Shown here one piece after another: positions 1 to 5,930 of a DNA stretch of 16,238 bases. Origin of the DNA: Pseudomonadota bacterium. GTDB lineage: Bacteria; Myxococcota; Myxococcia; Myxococcales; Anaeromyxobacteraceae. Under the pieces are notes generated by a model that saw only the letters and a program-made list of their open reading frames with translations, ran no database searches and was not told where the DNA came from. The stretch covers positions 1 to 16,238 of the forward strand of contig JAEZXM010000423.1 in NCBI GenBank assembly GCA_023419875.1. The letters are read 5' to 3'. How positions within the stretch are numbered: the first letter of the stretch is position 1; the number at the start of each line of letters is the position of its first letter. A program made the translations under genes and the position numbers.

Positions 1-255
1 GAGCACCGCCCACGGGTAGACGAACACCGCCTCGACGTCGAACACGATGAACAGGATCGCCACCGTGTAGAACTTCACCCCGAACCGCTCCCGCGCCGAG
101 CCGACCGTCTGCGAGCCGAACTCGAACGGCGTCTCCTTCACCTCGCTCGGGCGGCGCGGGCCGAGGACGTTCGACAGCACGAGCAGCAGGAGGCCGAGCC
201 CGAACCCCAGGGCGAGGACGATCGCGATGGGGAGGTAGACCAGGAGTTCGTTCAT
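1..255 (-). CDS. nuoA: NADH-quinone oxidoreductase subunit A, second copy (5' part only, runs off window)
   Basis: Reading the minus strand from the ATG at 255 gives 85 codons with no stop before the window edge. The product starts MNELLVYLPIAIVLAL and continues with a hydrophobic helix (about residues 5-30), a polar loop (residues 31-60) and the family signature FYTVAILFIVFDVEAVF at about residues 62-78, followed by YPWAV. This is the NuoA/ND3 signature: a small three-helix membrane subunit at the junction of the quinone arm and membrane arm of complex I. About 35 C-terminal residues are missing. The loop reads PFEFG where many NuoA proteins have YECG or YESG, so the loop cysteine of ND3 is absent. 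It differs strongly from the nuoA at 411-848, so it is an old paralogue rather than a recent duplicate. Its divergent orientation suggests that another nuo cluster continues to the left. No strong ribosome-binding site precedes the ATG. Confidence 0.92.
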   Translation of the reverse strand, partial: MNELLVYLPIAIVLALGFGLGLLLLVLSNVLGPRRPSEVKETPFEFGSQTVGSARERFGVKFYTVAILFIVFDVEAVFVYPWAVL

Positions 256-410
256 GATCGCAGGGGCGTCCAGACGGGCCCTTAACTGCCTGCGCGTACC
301 ATCTTTGTCAACGGTTTCCGGGCACTTGACTTACCTGCCCGCTCGGGAGTATCCCCCACCTGCGTTTCCTCTTTGTTGGCCAGAGGATACGCAAGCTCGA
401 GGGCATCCGC
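256..410. promoter_or_regulatory. Shared divergent promoter region between the two nuoA genes
   Basis: This 155-base gap separates the two outward-facing nuoA genes and is visibly richer in A+T than its flanks. On the plus strand, TTGACT (326-331) lies 18 bases before TATCCC (350-355), a plausible sigma70-type promoter that would start transcription near 361. On the minus strand, TTGACA (complement of 306-311) is a perfect -35 match, but the matching -10 (complement of about 283-288, CAGTTA) is poor. The two -35 hexamers are only 14 bases apart and point outward, so RNA polymerases or one regulator could compete for the site. The rightward ribosome-binding site is GAGGG at 399-403, seven bases before the ATG at 411. 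Promoter calls by eye in GC-rich DNA are uncertain. Confidence 0.5.
361..393 (+). promoter_or_regulatory. Stem-loop in the 5' leader of the nuoA operon
   Basis: TGCGT (361-365) pairs with ACGCA (389-393), and TCCTCT (367-372) pairs with AGAGGA (382-387). This gives an 11-pair stem broken by a single T-T mismatch, with a nine-base loop (373-381). It ends six bases before the GAGGG ribosome-binding site, so the site itself stays free. If the promoter at 326-355 is right, the hairpin sits at the very 5' end of the mRNA, where such structures are known to protect transcripts from decay. No T-run follows, so it is not an intrinsic terminator. An operator role at the DNA level is the main alternative. 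Confidence 0.5.
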
Positions 411-848
411 ATGGGATTCGATTTCGGCGCGGTCCTCGCCTTCGCGCTCCTCGCGATCGTCTTCGCCTTCGGCGGCATCACCCTCTCGAGAATCGTCGCG
501 CCGAGGGTGCCGAACGCCGAGAAGGCGAGCATCTACGAGTGCGGCGAGCGCCCGGTCGGGATGGCGTGGTTCAACTTCAACCCGCGCTTCTACCTCGTCG
601 CGCTGGTGTTCGTGATCTTCGAGGTGGACATCGCGCTCACGTTCCCCGTCGTGGCCGTCTACCGGCGCTGGGTGGAGGAGAGCCCCCTGCTCGCCTGGGC
701 GGCGCTCGCCGAGCTCCTGGTGTTCACCGGGATCCTCGTGGCCGGGTTGGCCTGGGTCTGGGCGCGCGGGGATCTGGAGTGGGTGAAGAAGCTCGAGAAC
801 CGGCCGGCCGCGCCGGGGCGCCCGGTGGAGGAGACTCGATGGCAGTGA
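411..848 (+). CDS. nuoA: NADH-quinone oxidoreductase subunit A
   Basis: This 145-residue protein has three predicted membrane helices: about residues 7-28, 60-85 and 95-118. The NuoA/ND3 hallmarks are the loop motif YECGERPVG (about residues 42-50) and RFYLVALVFVIFEVDIALTFP (split here by eye into the FYLVA and FEVD blocks, about 63-80). The loop cysteine of YECG is the position that in mitochondrial ND3 reports the active/deactive state. NuoA sits at the hinge between the quinone site and the proton pumps. GAGGG seven bases upstream supports the ATG at 411. The reading frame overlaps nuoB by ten bases, indicating translational coupling. The last 25 or so residues are polar and proline-rich, slightly longer than typical NuoA (about 120-147 residues in the family). 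It is the first gene of the eleven-gene operon. Confidence 0.96.
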   Translation: MGFDFGAVLAFALLAIVFAFGGITLSRIVAPRVPNAEKASIYECGERPVGMAWFNFNPRFYLVALVFVIFEVDIALTFPVVAVYRRWVEESPLLAWAALAELLVFTGILVAGLAWVWARGDLEWVKKLENRPAAPGRPVEETRWQ

Positions 849-1372
849 AGATGGGCCACGGCGATGCGGGCGGCGACGTCACGCTGTTCCACACGAGCCA
901 GCTCGACCAGCTCATCAACATGGCCCGCGAGAGCTCGCTCTGGTACCTGCTGTTCGGCCTCGCCTGCTGCGGGATCGAGCTCATCCAGACGGGCGGCCCG
1001 CGCGCGGACCTGATGCGGTTCGGGGCCATCCCGCGGGCGTCGCCGCGCCAGGCGGACTTCATGATCGTCGCCGGGACGCTGACGTACAAGATGGCGCTCC
1101 GCGCCAAGCTCCTCTACGACCAGATGTCCGAGCCGAAGTACGTCATCTCGATGGGCTCGTGCGCCAACTGCGGCGGCCTCTTCCAGCTCGCGTACTCGGT
1201 GTGCAAGGGCGTGGACAAGATCATCCCCGTGGACGTCTACGTGCCCGGCTGCCCGCCGCGGCCGGAGGCGCTCACCGAGGGGCTCATCCGGTTGCAGGAG
1301 ATCGTCCGTCGCGAGAGATGGACCGAGAAGCGCCGCCCCGAGGGCGCGCGCGTCATCCCAGTGACCCGGTAG
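839..1372 (+). CDS. nuoB: NADH-quinone oxidoreductase subunit B (cluster N2 subunit)
   Basis: The 177-residue product is the NuoB/PSST subunit, which carries the terminal [4Fe-4S] cluster N2 and hands electrons to quinone. All four ligands are visible: the adjacent pair Cys43-Cys44 in LACCGIE, Cys108 in GSCANCGG and Cys138 in VPGCPPRPEA. The family blocks RFGAIPRASPRQAD and AGTLTYKMA are also intact. The start at 839 overlaps the end of nuoA and gives a normal-length protein; GGTGGAGGAG just upstream is a good ribosome-binding site. Extending upstream in the same frame only reads nuoA out of frame, so it is rejected. NuoB docks on NuoA, H and D. The 136-base gap after this gene is the longest in the operon. 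Confidence 0.97.
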   Translation: MAVKMGHGDAGGDVTLFHTSQLDQLINMARESSLWYLLFGLACCGIELIQTGGPRADLMRFGAIPRASPRQADFMIVAGTLTYKMALRAKLLYDQMSEPKYVISMGSCANCGGLFQLAYSVCKGVDKIIPVDVYVPGCPPRPEALTEGLIRLQEIVRRERWTEKRRPEGARVIPVTR

Positions 1373-1413
1373 ATCGCGCTGCCGGCGAGCTGACCCACAG
1401 AGCGTTCTGGCCC

Positions 1414-1486
1414 GGCCTCCGGCGCCGGCCCTCGCGGGCCGGGCCTTCCGGAGGTCCGGGGTGTCGGCGTGACGCCGGCACCCCGG
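1414..1486 (+). repeat. Pair of GC-rich inverted repeats between nuoB and nuoC
   Basis: Two strong stem-loops sit in the 136-base nuoB-nuoC gap. The first is nested: CCTCCGG (1416-1422) with CCGGAGG (1448-1454), enclosing CCGGCCC (1425-1431) with GGGCCGG (1436-1442) around a TCGC loop. The second is nearly unbroken: CCGGGGTG (1456-1463) with CACCCCGG (1479-1486), then CGGCGT (1465-1470) with ACGCCG (1472-1477), separated by one T-G wobble. No T-run follows either, so intrinsic termination is unlikely. Likely roles are mRNA processing or stabilisation, partial attenuation, or a REP-like dispersed repeat. The nuoC start lies only 22 bases beyond the second stem. Confidence 0.65.
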
Positions 1487-1508
1487 CGTGATCACCGGGA
1501 GCGTGTGC

Positions 1509-2117
1509 ATGACGATGCAGGAAGTTCACGAGCGGTTGAGGGAGCGGTTCGGCGAGGACGTCGGTCCGCTGGGCGAGCCCAGGGTCGATCCGTTCTGCGT
1601 GGTCCGCCCGGCACGGATCGTCGAGGTGTGCCGGTTCGCGAAGGAGGATCCCGCCCTGGCGATGGACTTCCTCGAGGACCTCACCGCCCTGGACTGGCCG
1701 GGTCGAAACGTGATCGAGGTGGTCTACCACCTCTTCTCCTATCGGCACCGCCACGGGATCGTGCTCAAGGTCGAGGCGGACCGCGCCGCGCCACGGGTGC
1801 CCACGGTCGAGGGCGTCTGGAAGGCCGCGACCTGGCTCGAGCGCGAGGTCTACGACCTCTTCGGCGTCGGGTTCGAGGGCCACTCCGACCTGCGCCGGAT
1901 CCTGATGCCGGACGACTGGATCGGCCACCCGCTCCGCAAGGACTACCAGGAGGCGGGCGGCTACCACGGCATCGGCAACACGCGCGAGAACCCGCTCGTC
2001 GAGCTGCGCCGGCTGGACGAGCGCACGCGCGCCTCCGCGGCGCCCGCCGTTCCGCCGGCGGCCCCGCCACCGGCGCCGCCCGCCACTCCCGCGCCCTCCT
2101 CCGGCGAGAAGGCCTGA
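1509..2117 (+). CDS. nuoC: NADH-quinone oxidoreductase subunit C
   Basis: This is a separate (not NuoD-fused) 30-kDa-type subunit of 202 residues that helps assemble and hold the peripheral arm without binding a cofactor itself. Family blocks are FLEDLTALDW, VVYHLFSYRHRHGIVLKVEA, TWLEREVYDLFGVGFEGH and the C-terminal signature RRILMPDDWIGHPLRKDY. The ATG at 1509 is chosen because GGGAG (1497-1501) lies seven bases before it; an in-frame GTG at 1488 would fall right beside the inverted repeat and lacks a site. A second ATG at 1515 is also possible. The last 30 or so residues form a low-complexity Ala/Pro tail (PPAAPPPAPPATPAP), absent from typical NuoC and probably disordered. The stop is two bases before nuoD. 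Confidence 0.96.
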   Translation: MTMQEVHERLRERFGEDVGPLGEPRVDPFCVVRPARIVEVCRFAKEDPALAMDFLEDLTALDWPGRNVIEVVYHLFSYRHRHGIVLKVEADRAAPRVPTVEGVWKAATWLEREVYDLFGVGFEGHSDLRRILMPDDWIGHPLRKDYQEAGGYHGIGNTRENPLVELRRLDERTRASAAPAVPPAAPPPAPPATPAPSSGEKA

Positions 2118-2119
2118 CC

Positions 2120-3259
2120 ATGGAACGGCTCATCCTCAGGCGGATGCAGGCGGACGGCGAGGAGATGATCCTCAACTTCGGTCCCCAGCACCCGTCCACC
2201 CACGGTGTCATCAACTTCATGGTGGAGACCGACGGCGAGGTGATCCGCAAGGCGATCCCCGACGTCGGCTACCTGCACCGGGCGATCGAGAAGATCGGCG
2301 AGCAGGTCGGCTACCCGGGGTTCATGCCCTTCACCGACCGCGTCGACTACGTCGCGGCGATGTTTCCGAACGAGGGGTACGCGATCGCGGTGGAGCGGCT
2401 CCTCAAGCTCGAGATCCCCCCCCGGGCGCAGTGGCTGCGGGCGATCTCCTGCGAGCTCTGCCGCATCGCCTCCCACCTCATCGCCGTGGGCACGATGACC
2501 ATGGACATCGGCGCCTTCACGCCCATGCTCCACGGCGTCCGCGAGCGCGAGACGCTCAACGACCTCATCGAGGCGCTCTGCGGCGCGCGGCTCACGTACA
2601 ACTACCACCGCATCGGCGGCGTGGCGTTCGACCTGCCCGAGGGCTGGCGCGACCGGACGCTGCGGTTCCTCGACCACTTCGACCGGTTCCTGGTCGAGTT
2701 CGACCGCCTCATCTCGTTCAACGAGGTGTTCGTGAAGCGGCTCGCGGGCGTCGCGGTGATCCCGGCGGCCATGGCCAAGGACTACGGGCTCTCCGGCCCG
2801 AACCTCCGCGGCTCGGGAGTGGACTGGGACCTCCGCCGCGACCTGCCCTACGCCGCGTACCCGAAGTTCGAGTTCCGGGTCCCGGTGGGCAAGGGGTTCG
2901 TGGGCACGGTGGGCGACTCGTTCGACCGGTACTACGTGCGCTGCCTGGAGATGGCCGAGTCGTCGAAGATCGTCCGCCAGGCGCTCGAGACCCTGCCCGA
3001 CGGCGAGTACATGGCCAAGGTCCCGCGCCGCATCAAGCCCGAGGCGGGCGAGGCGATGTCGCGCGTCGAGAGCGCGCGCGGCGAGATGGCCTTCTACGTG
3101 GTGTCCGACGGGACCGAGAAGGCCTGGCGGGTGCGGGCCCGGACCGGCTCGTTCCTGGCGATGGGGATCGTGGACGCCGTCTCCCCCGGCCTGATGGTGG
3201 CGGACCTCGTCGCGCTCATCGCGTCGCTCGACGTCGTGGCCCCGGAGATCGATCGATGA
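2120..3259 (+). CDS. nuoD: NADH-quinone oxidoreductase subunit D (quinone-site subunit)
   Basis: The 379-residue product is the 49-kDa subunit, related to the large subunit of NiFe hydrogenases, which forms the quinone-binding pocket with NuoB and NuoH. The pocket loop GPQHPSTHG (residues 21-29) holds His28, and DRVDYV holds Tyr77. Their 49-residue spacing matches the His38/Tyr87 pair known from Thermus Nqo4. Other blocks are LRAISCELCRIASHL, GARLTYNYHRIGGVAFDLP and the terminal ALIASLDVVAPEIDR. The ATG at 2120 lies two bases after the nuoC stop. The length is close to the family norm (about 400). The last codons overlap the nuoH start as ATGA, so the two are translationally coupled. Confidence 0.97.
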   Translation: MERLILRRMQADGEEMILNFGPQHPSTHGVINFMVETDGEVIRKAIPDVGYLHRAIEKIGEQVGYPGFMPFTDRVDYVAAMFPNEGYAIAVERLLKLEIPPRAQWLRAISCELCRIASHLIAVGTMTMDIGAFTPMLHGVRERETLNDLIEALCGARLTYNYHRIGGVAFDLPEGWRDRTLRFLDHFDRFLVEFDRLISFNEVFVKRLAGVAVIPAAMAKDYGLSGPNLRGSGVDWDLRRDLPYAAYPKFEFRVPVGKGFVGTVGDSFDRYYVRCLEMAESSKIVRQALETLPDGEYMAKVPRRIKPEAGEAMSRVESARGEMAFYVVSDGTEKAWRVRARTGSFLAMGIVDAVSPGLMVADLVALIASLDVVAPEIDR

Positions 3260-4608
3260 CGCCCCTTCGACAGGCTCAGGGTGAGCGGAGCACGAACTCT
3301 GCCAGGCCGGGGGCCACCCGCCGCCGCGCCCGCCTGGTGCTCCTCTTCACGCTGGCCGTGGGCGTCGGGCTGCCGGTCGGGCTGTTCGGCGCGATCGTGG
3401 TCCTCTCGCCGCTCTGGAAGCAGCTGACCGGCCTCTGGCAGCTCGCGGCGCTCCTCGGCCTCACGCTCGTGCTCCTCACCTTCGGCGCGGTCGTCTCCGG
3501 CATCAGCGTCTGGTGGGAGATGCGCGTCTCCTCCCGGATGCAGAGCCGCGTCGGCTACAACCGCGTGGGCGCCGGCGGGTTCCTCCAGTGGATCGCCGAC
3601 GCGGTGAAGCTTGTCCTCAAGGAGGACCTCGTCCCCGCCGAGGCCGACCGCGTGCTCTTCCGCGCCGCGCCGTACTTCGTGTTCGTCGGCTTCGGCCTCA
3701 CCTTCGTCGCCCTCCCCTTCGGCGAGAGCCTCATCGCTGCGGACCTCGACGTCGGCCTCTTCTACCTCCTGTCGGTCACGGCGCTGGTCGTGGTCGGGAT
3801 CCTCGTCGCCGGCTGGTCGTCCAACTCGAAGTGGTCGCTCTTCGGCGGCATGCGGGCGGCGGCCCAGGTCATCTCGTACGAGATCCCGGCGGGGCTCGCG
3901 GCGATGGTGCCGGTGCTCATGGCCGGCACGCTGCGGATGCAGGGGATCATCCAGGCGCAGGGCGCCTGGCCCTGGCAGTGGAACCTCTTCACGAACCCCT
4001 TCGCGCTGGTGGCGTTCGTCGTCTTCTTCATCGCCCAGCTCGCGGAGGGGAACCGGACGCCCTTCGACCTCCCCGAGGCCGAGTCGGAGCTCGTCGCCGG
4101 CTATCTCTCCGAGTACTCGTCCTTCCGGTTCGCGATCTACTTCCTCGTCGAGTGGGGGAACCTCTGGGTGATGTCCGCCGTCGCGGTGACCCTCTTCCTC
4201 GGCGGCTGGCAGGTCCCGGGCGTCGGCCCGGAGACCTACGCGGCGGCGAAGGGCGCCGGATCGTTCCCCGCGCTCGGGTGGTGGGGGCTCCAGGTCCTCT
4301 CGATGTTGGTCTTCGTCGCGAAGACGCTCTTCCTCGTGAACGTCATCATCTGGATCCGCTGGACGCTGCCGCGCATCCGCGTCGATCAGATGATGTCGCT
4401 CTGCTGGAAGTACCTCGTCCCGTTCGCGTTCGCCTGCTTCGTGGGGACGCTCTTCTGGCAGATCCTGGTGGTGAACGCGCCGTGGGCGCCCCTCGCCTCC
4501 GGCCTCGCGCTCACCGGCCTCGCGCTCCTCGCCACGTTCTTCTTCCTCCGGCTCACCCTCCGCAACGTCTCCGCGGTCGGTGACCGGATCGACCTCACCA
4601 ACTGGTGA
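3256..4608 (+). CDS. nuoH: NADH-quinone oxidoreductase subunit H
   Basis: NuoH/ND1 is the membrane subunit that closes the quinone tunnel and links quinone chemistry to proton pumping. Signatures are VGYNRVGAGGFLQWIADAVKL (blocks GYNRVG at about 100-105, then IADAVKLVLKEDLVPA), SNSKWSLFGGMRAAAQ, SYEIPAGLA, and NRTPFDLPEAESELVAGY followed by EYSS. The protein is 450 residues against about 325-350 usually. The extra length includes an N-terminal leader plus an additional hydrophobic segment (about 27-50) before the helix equivalent to TM1 (about 60-85). The first dozen residues, MTPLRQAQGERS, are encoded by a short repeat-like sequence. The ATG at 3256 overlaps the nuoD stop (ATGA). An in-frame GTG at 3337 is a weaker alternative start that would remove the repeat but lacks a ribosome-binding site. 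Confidence 0.95.
   Translation: MTPLRQAQGERSTNSARPGATRRRARLVLLFTLAVGVGLPVGLFGAIVVLSPLWKQLTGLWQLAALLGLTLVLLTFGAVVSGISVWWEMRVSSRMQSRVGYNRVGAGGFLQWIADAVKLVLKEDLVPAEADRVLFRAAPYFVFVGFGLTFVALPFGESLIAADLDVGLFYLLSVTALVVVGILVAGWSSNSKWSLFGGMRAAAQVISYEIPAGLAAMVPVLMAGTLRMQGIIQAQGAWPWQWNLFTNPFALVAFVVFFIAQLAEGNRTPFDLPEAESELVAGYLSEYSSFRFAIYFLVEWGNLWVMSAVAVTLFLGGWQVPGVGPETYAAAKGAGSFPALGWWGLQVLSMLVFVAKTLFLVNVIIWIRWTLPRIRVDQMMSLCWKYLVPFAFACFVGTLFWQILVVNAPWAPLASGLALTGLALLATFFFLRLTLRNVSAVGDRIDLTNW
3262..3290 (+). repeat. Short dispersed-type repeat forming the first codons of nuoH
   Basis: The sequence CGACAGGCTCAGGGTGAGC with its flanks CCCCTT and GGAG matches, from memory, a short repeat scattered through many bacterial genomes, usually between genes or near gene ends. 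Its translations are recognisable as RQAQGER here, and HPEPVEG or LTLSLSKG in other frames. It contains the small dyad GCTCA (3274-3278), GGG, TGAGC (3282-3286). Here it lies immediately inside nuoH, just after the overlapping nuoD stop, and is translated in frame. I see only one copy in the window. The family identity rests on recall and needs a genome search. Confidence 0.55.
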
Positions 4609-4616
4609 TCCGATCC

Positions 4617-5294
4617 ATGGCCCAGACCGTCCGCGCCTACGCCGCCGCCGTCGGGACCACCGTCCGGTCCATCTGGCACGGCATGTCCGTCACGCTCTCG
4701 TACCTGCTCCGGCGGCCGATCACGGTCCAGTACCCGGACCGCACGGCGCTGCCGGTGCGCGACATGCTGCCGCCGCGCTACCGCGGGCTCCTCGAGGTGG
4801 ACGCCGCGATCTGCACCGGCTGCCAGGCCTGCGAGCGCGCCTGCCCGATCGACTGCATCAAGATCGTCCTCGAGAAGGATCCCGCCAACCCGAAGCAGCG
4901 CCTCGTCACCCAGTTCGACATCGACGAGGCCAAGTGCATGTACTGCGGCCTCTGCGTCGAGCCCTGCCCCACCGGCTCGATCCAGCACACGCCGGAGTTC
5001 GAAGCCTCGAGCACGGACCTCCGCACCCTCACCTTCCGCTGGGCGGCGGAGCCCTGGCCCGTCTACAAGGTGCCGAAGGACGCGACGTACTACCCGCGCG
5101 TCCCGCTCGGCTCGATCCTCCGCCCCATGCTCGCGGCCCGCCGCTGGGATGCGCGCGGCCCCGAGTTTCTCCCGCCGGAGGGGCCGGGAGCGGAAGCGAG
5201 CGCAGGCCCAGCCGGAGGAGGCTGGGCCGGAGCGAGCCGGGGGCCTGGGGGGCCGGCCTCTTCGGCCCCCCAGCAAGAAAAGGAGAAGCCGTGA
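4617..5294 (+). CDS. nuoI: NADH-quinone oxidoreductase subunit I (2x[4Fe-4S] ferredoxin-like)
   Basis: NuoI/TYKY carries clusters N6a and N6b, which pass electrons toward N2 in NuoB. Two complete ferredoxin motifs are visible: Cys66, 69, 72, 76 (ICTGCQACERACPIDC) and Cys107, 110, 113, 117 (KCMYCGLCVEPCPTGSI). The amphipathic N-terminus (about 1-40) lies on the membrane. The product is 225 residues against roughly 160-180 for common NuoI. The surplus is a Gly/Ala/Pro-rich C-terminal tail from about residue 188, encoded by GC-rich inverted repeats. GGTGA at 4604-4608 is eight bases before the chosen ATG at 4617. An in-frame GTG at 4605 that overlaps the nuoH stop is an equally defensible start and adds only four residues. 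Confidence 0.95.
   Translation: MAQTVRAYAAAVGTTVRSIWHGMSVTLSYLLRRPITVQYPDRTALPVRDMLPPRYRGLLEVDAAICTGCQACERACPIDCIKIVLEKDPANPKQRLVTQFDIDEAKCMYCGLCVEPCPTGSIQHTPEFEASSTDLRTLTFRWAAEPWPVYKVPKDATYYPRVPLGSILRPMLAARRWDARGPEFLPPEGPGAEASAGPAGGGWAGASRGPGGPASSAPQQEKEKP
5205..5273 (+). repeat. Two hairpin-forming inverted repeats inside the 3' end of nuoI
   Basis: GGCCCAGCC (5205-5213) pairs perfectly with GGCTGGGCC (5220-5228) around a six-base loop. CTGGGGGGCCG (5245-5255) pairs perfectly with CGGCCCCCCAG (5263-5273) around a seven-base loop. Both are read through as the low-complexity NuoI tail. The second is followed by AAGAAAAGGAG, which contains the ribosome-binding site of nuoJ (AGGAG 5281-5285), so folding here could influence nuoJ translation. 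With no T-run, it is not a classical terminator. Whether it is a mobile GC-rich repeat or local drift cannot be told from one copy. Confidence 0.65.
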
Positions 5295-5917
5295 CCCGAC
5301 GACTCGTCGCCTGGGCCGCCGCCGCCCTGCTGGTGGTGCTGTTCGTCGTCGCCGTCGCCGCCGTGGCCATCGCCCCCGCGGCGCAGCAGGCGCCGCCGGC
5401 GAGGCCCGGCCAGGGTGGCTTCGCCGCGGCCGCTTTCTACGGCCTCGCCGCGCTGACCGTCGGCGGCGCCGCGTTCGTCGCCTTCTCCCGGAACATCGTC
5501 TACAGCGCCGTCGGCCTGCTGGCCGCGCTCCTCGGCGCGGGCGCGCTCTACGTGCTCCTCTCCGCGGACTTCGTCGCCATCGTCCAGCTCCTCGTCTACG
5601 TGGGCGGCGTGATGGTGCTGGTCCTCTTCGCGGTGATGCTCACGAGCAAGATCTCCGAGGTGAACGTCTCCAACCGGAGCTTCGGCCTCTTCGGCGGGGC
5701 GCTGCTGTTCGTCGCCGTGGCGCCGGTGCTCGCGGCAGTCGCGCTCCTCGCGCCGTGGCGCGCGCAGGAGCCGGGGCCGATGGCCGAGACCACGGCCCGG
5801 ATCGGCAATGCCCTCCTCACCCGCTGGCTCCTGCCGTTCGAGGTCGCCTCGCTCGTGCTCCTTGCCACCCTCGTCGGCGCTGTCGTCATCGCGCGCAAGG
5901 AGACCGAGGCCGACTGA
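5291..5917 (+). CDS. nuoJ: NADH-quinone oxidoreductase subunit J
   Basis: NuoJ/ND6 is a membrane subunit whose third helix, with its pi-bulge, relays conformational change between the quinone site and the pumps. The signature run is clear: NIVYSAVGLLAALLGAGALY, then LLSADFVAIVQLLVYVGG and VMVLVLFAVML. The product is 208 residues against about 165-185 in many bacteria. The excess is an extra N-terminal hydrophobic segment (about residues 4-28) and an Ala/Pro linker (PAAQQAPPARPGQ) before the canonical first helix (about 45-63). The GTG start at 5291 overlaps the nuoI stop (GTGA), and AGGAG sits five bases upstream, which fixes the start well. Confidence 0.95.
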   Translation: MTRRLVAWAAAALLVVLFVVAVAAVAIAPAAQQAPPARPGQGGFAAAAFYGLAALTVGGAAFVAFSRNIVYSAVGLLAALLGAGALYVLLSADFVAIVQLLVYVGGVMVLVLFAVMLTSKISEVNVSNRSFGLFGGALLFVAVAPVLAAVALLAPWRAQEPGPMAETTARIGNALLTRWLLPFEVASLVLLATLVGAVVIARKETEAD

Positions 5918-5930
5918 GGCCGGGACGTCC

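Noticed and set aside
306..331. FNR/CRP-type operator suggested by TGTCAA and TTGACT
   Set aside because: The half-sites are in the opposite orientation (GTCAA then TTGAC) and 14 bases apart, unlike TTGAT-N4-ATCAA; they read better as two -35 hexamers.
254..838. Upstream extension of the nuoB frame back to 254
   Set aside because: The extra residues are Arg/Gly-rich translation of the nuoA gene in another frame; NuoB of normal length starts at 839 with a ribosome-binding site.
1469..2119. Upstream extension of the nuoD frame through nuoC
   Set aside because: The segment is the out-of-frame shadow of nuoC; the ATG at 2120 gives a full-length NuoD.
5245..5281. Intrinsic terminator at the end of nuoI
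   Set aside because: The stem is strong but is followed by an A-rich, not T-rich, stretch on the plus strand, and the operon continues at once with nuoJ.
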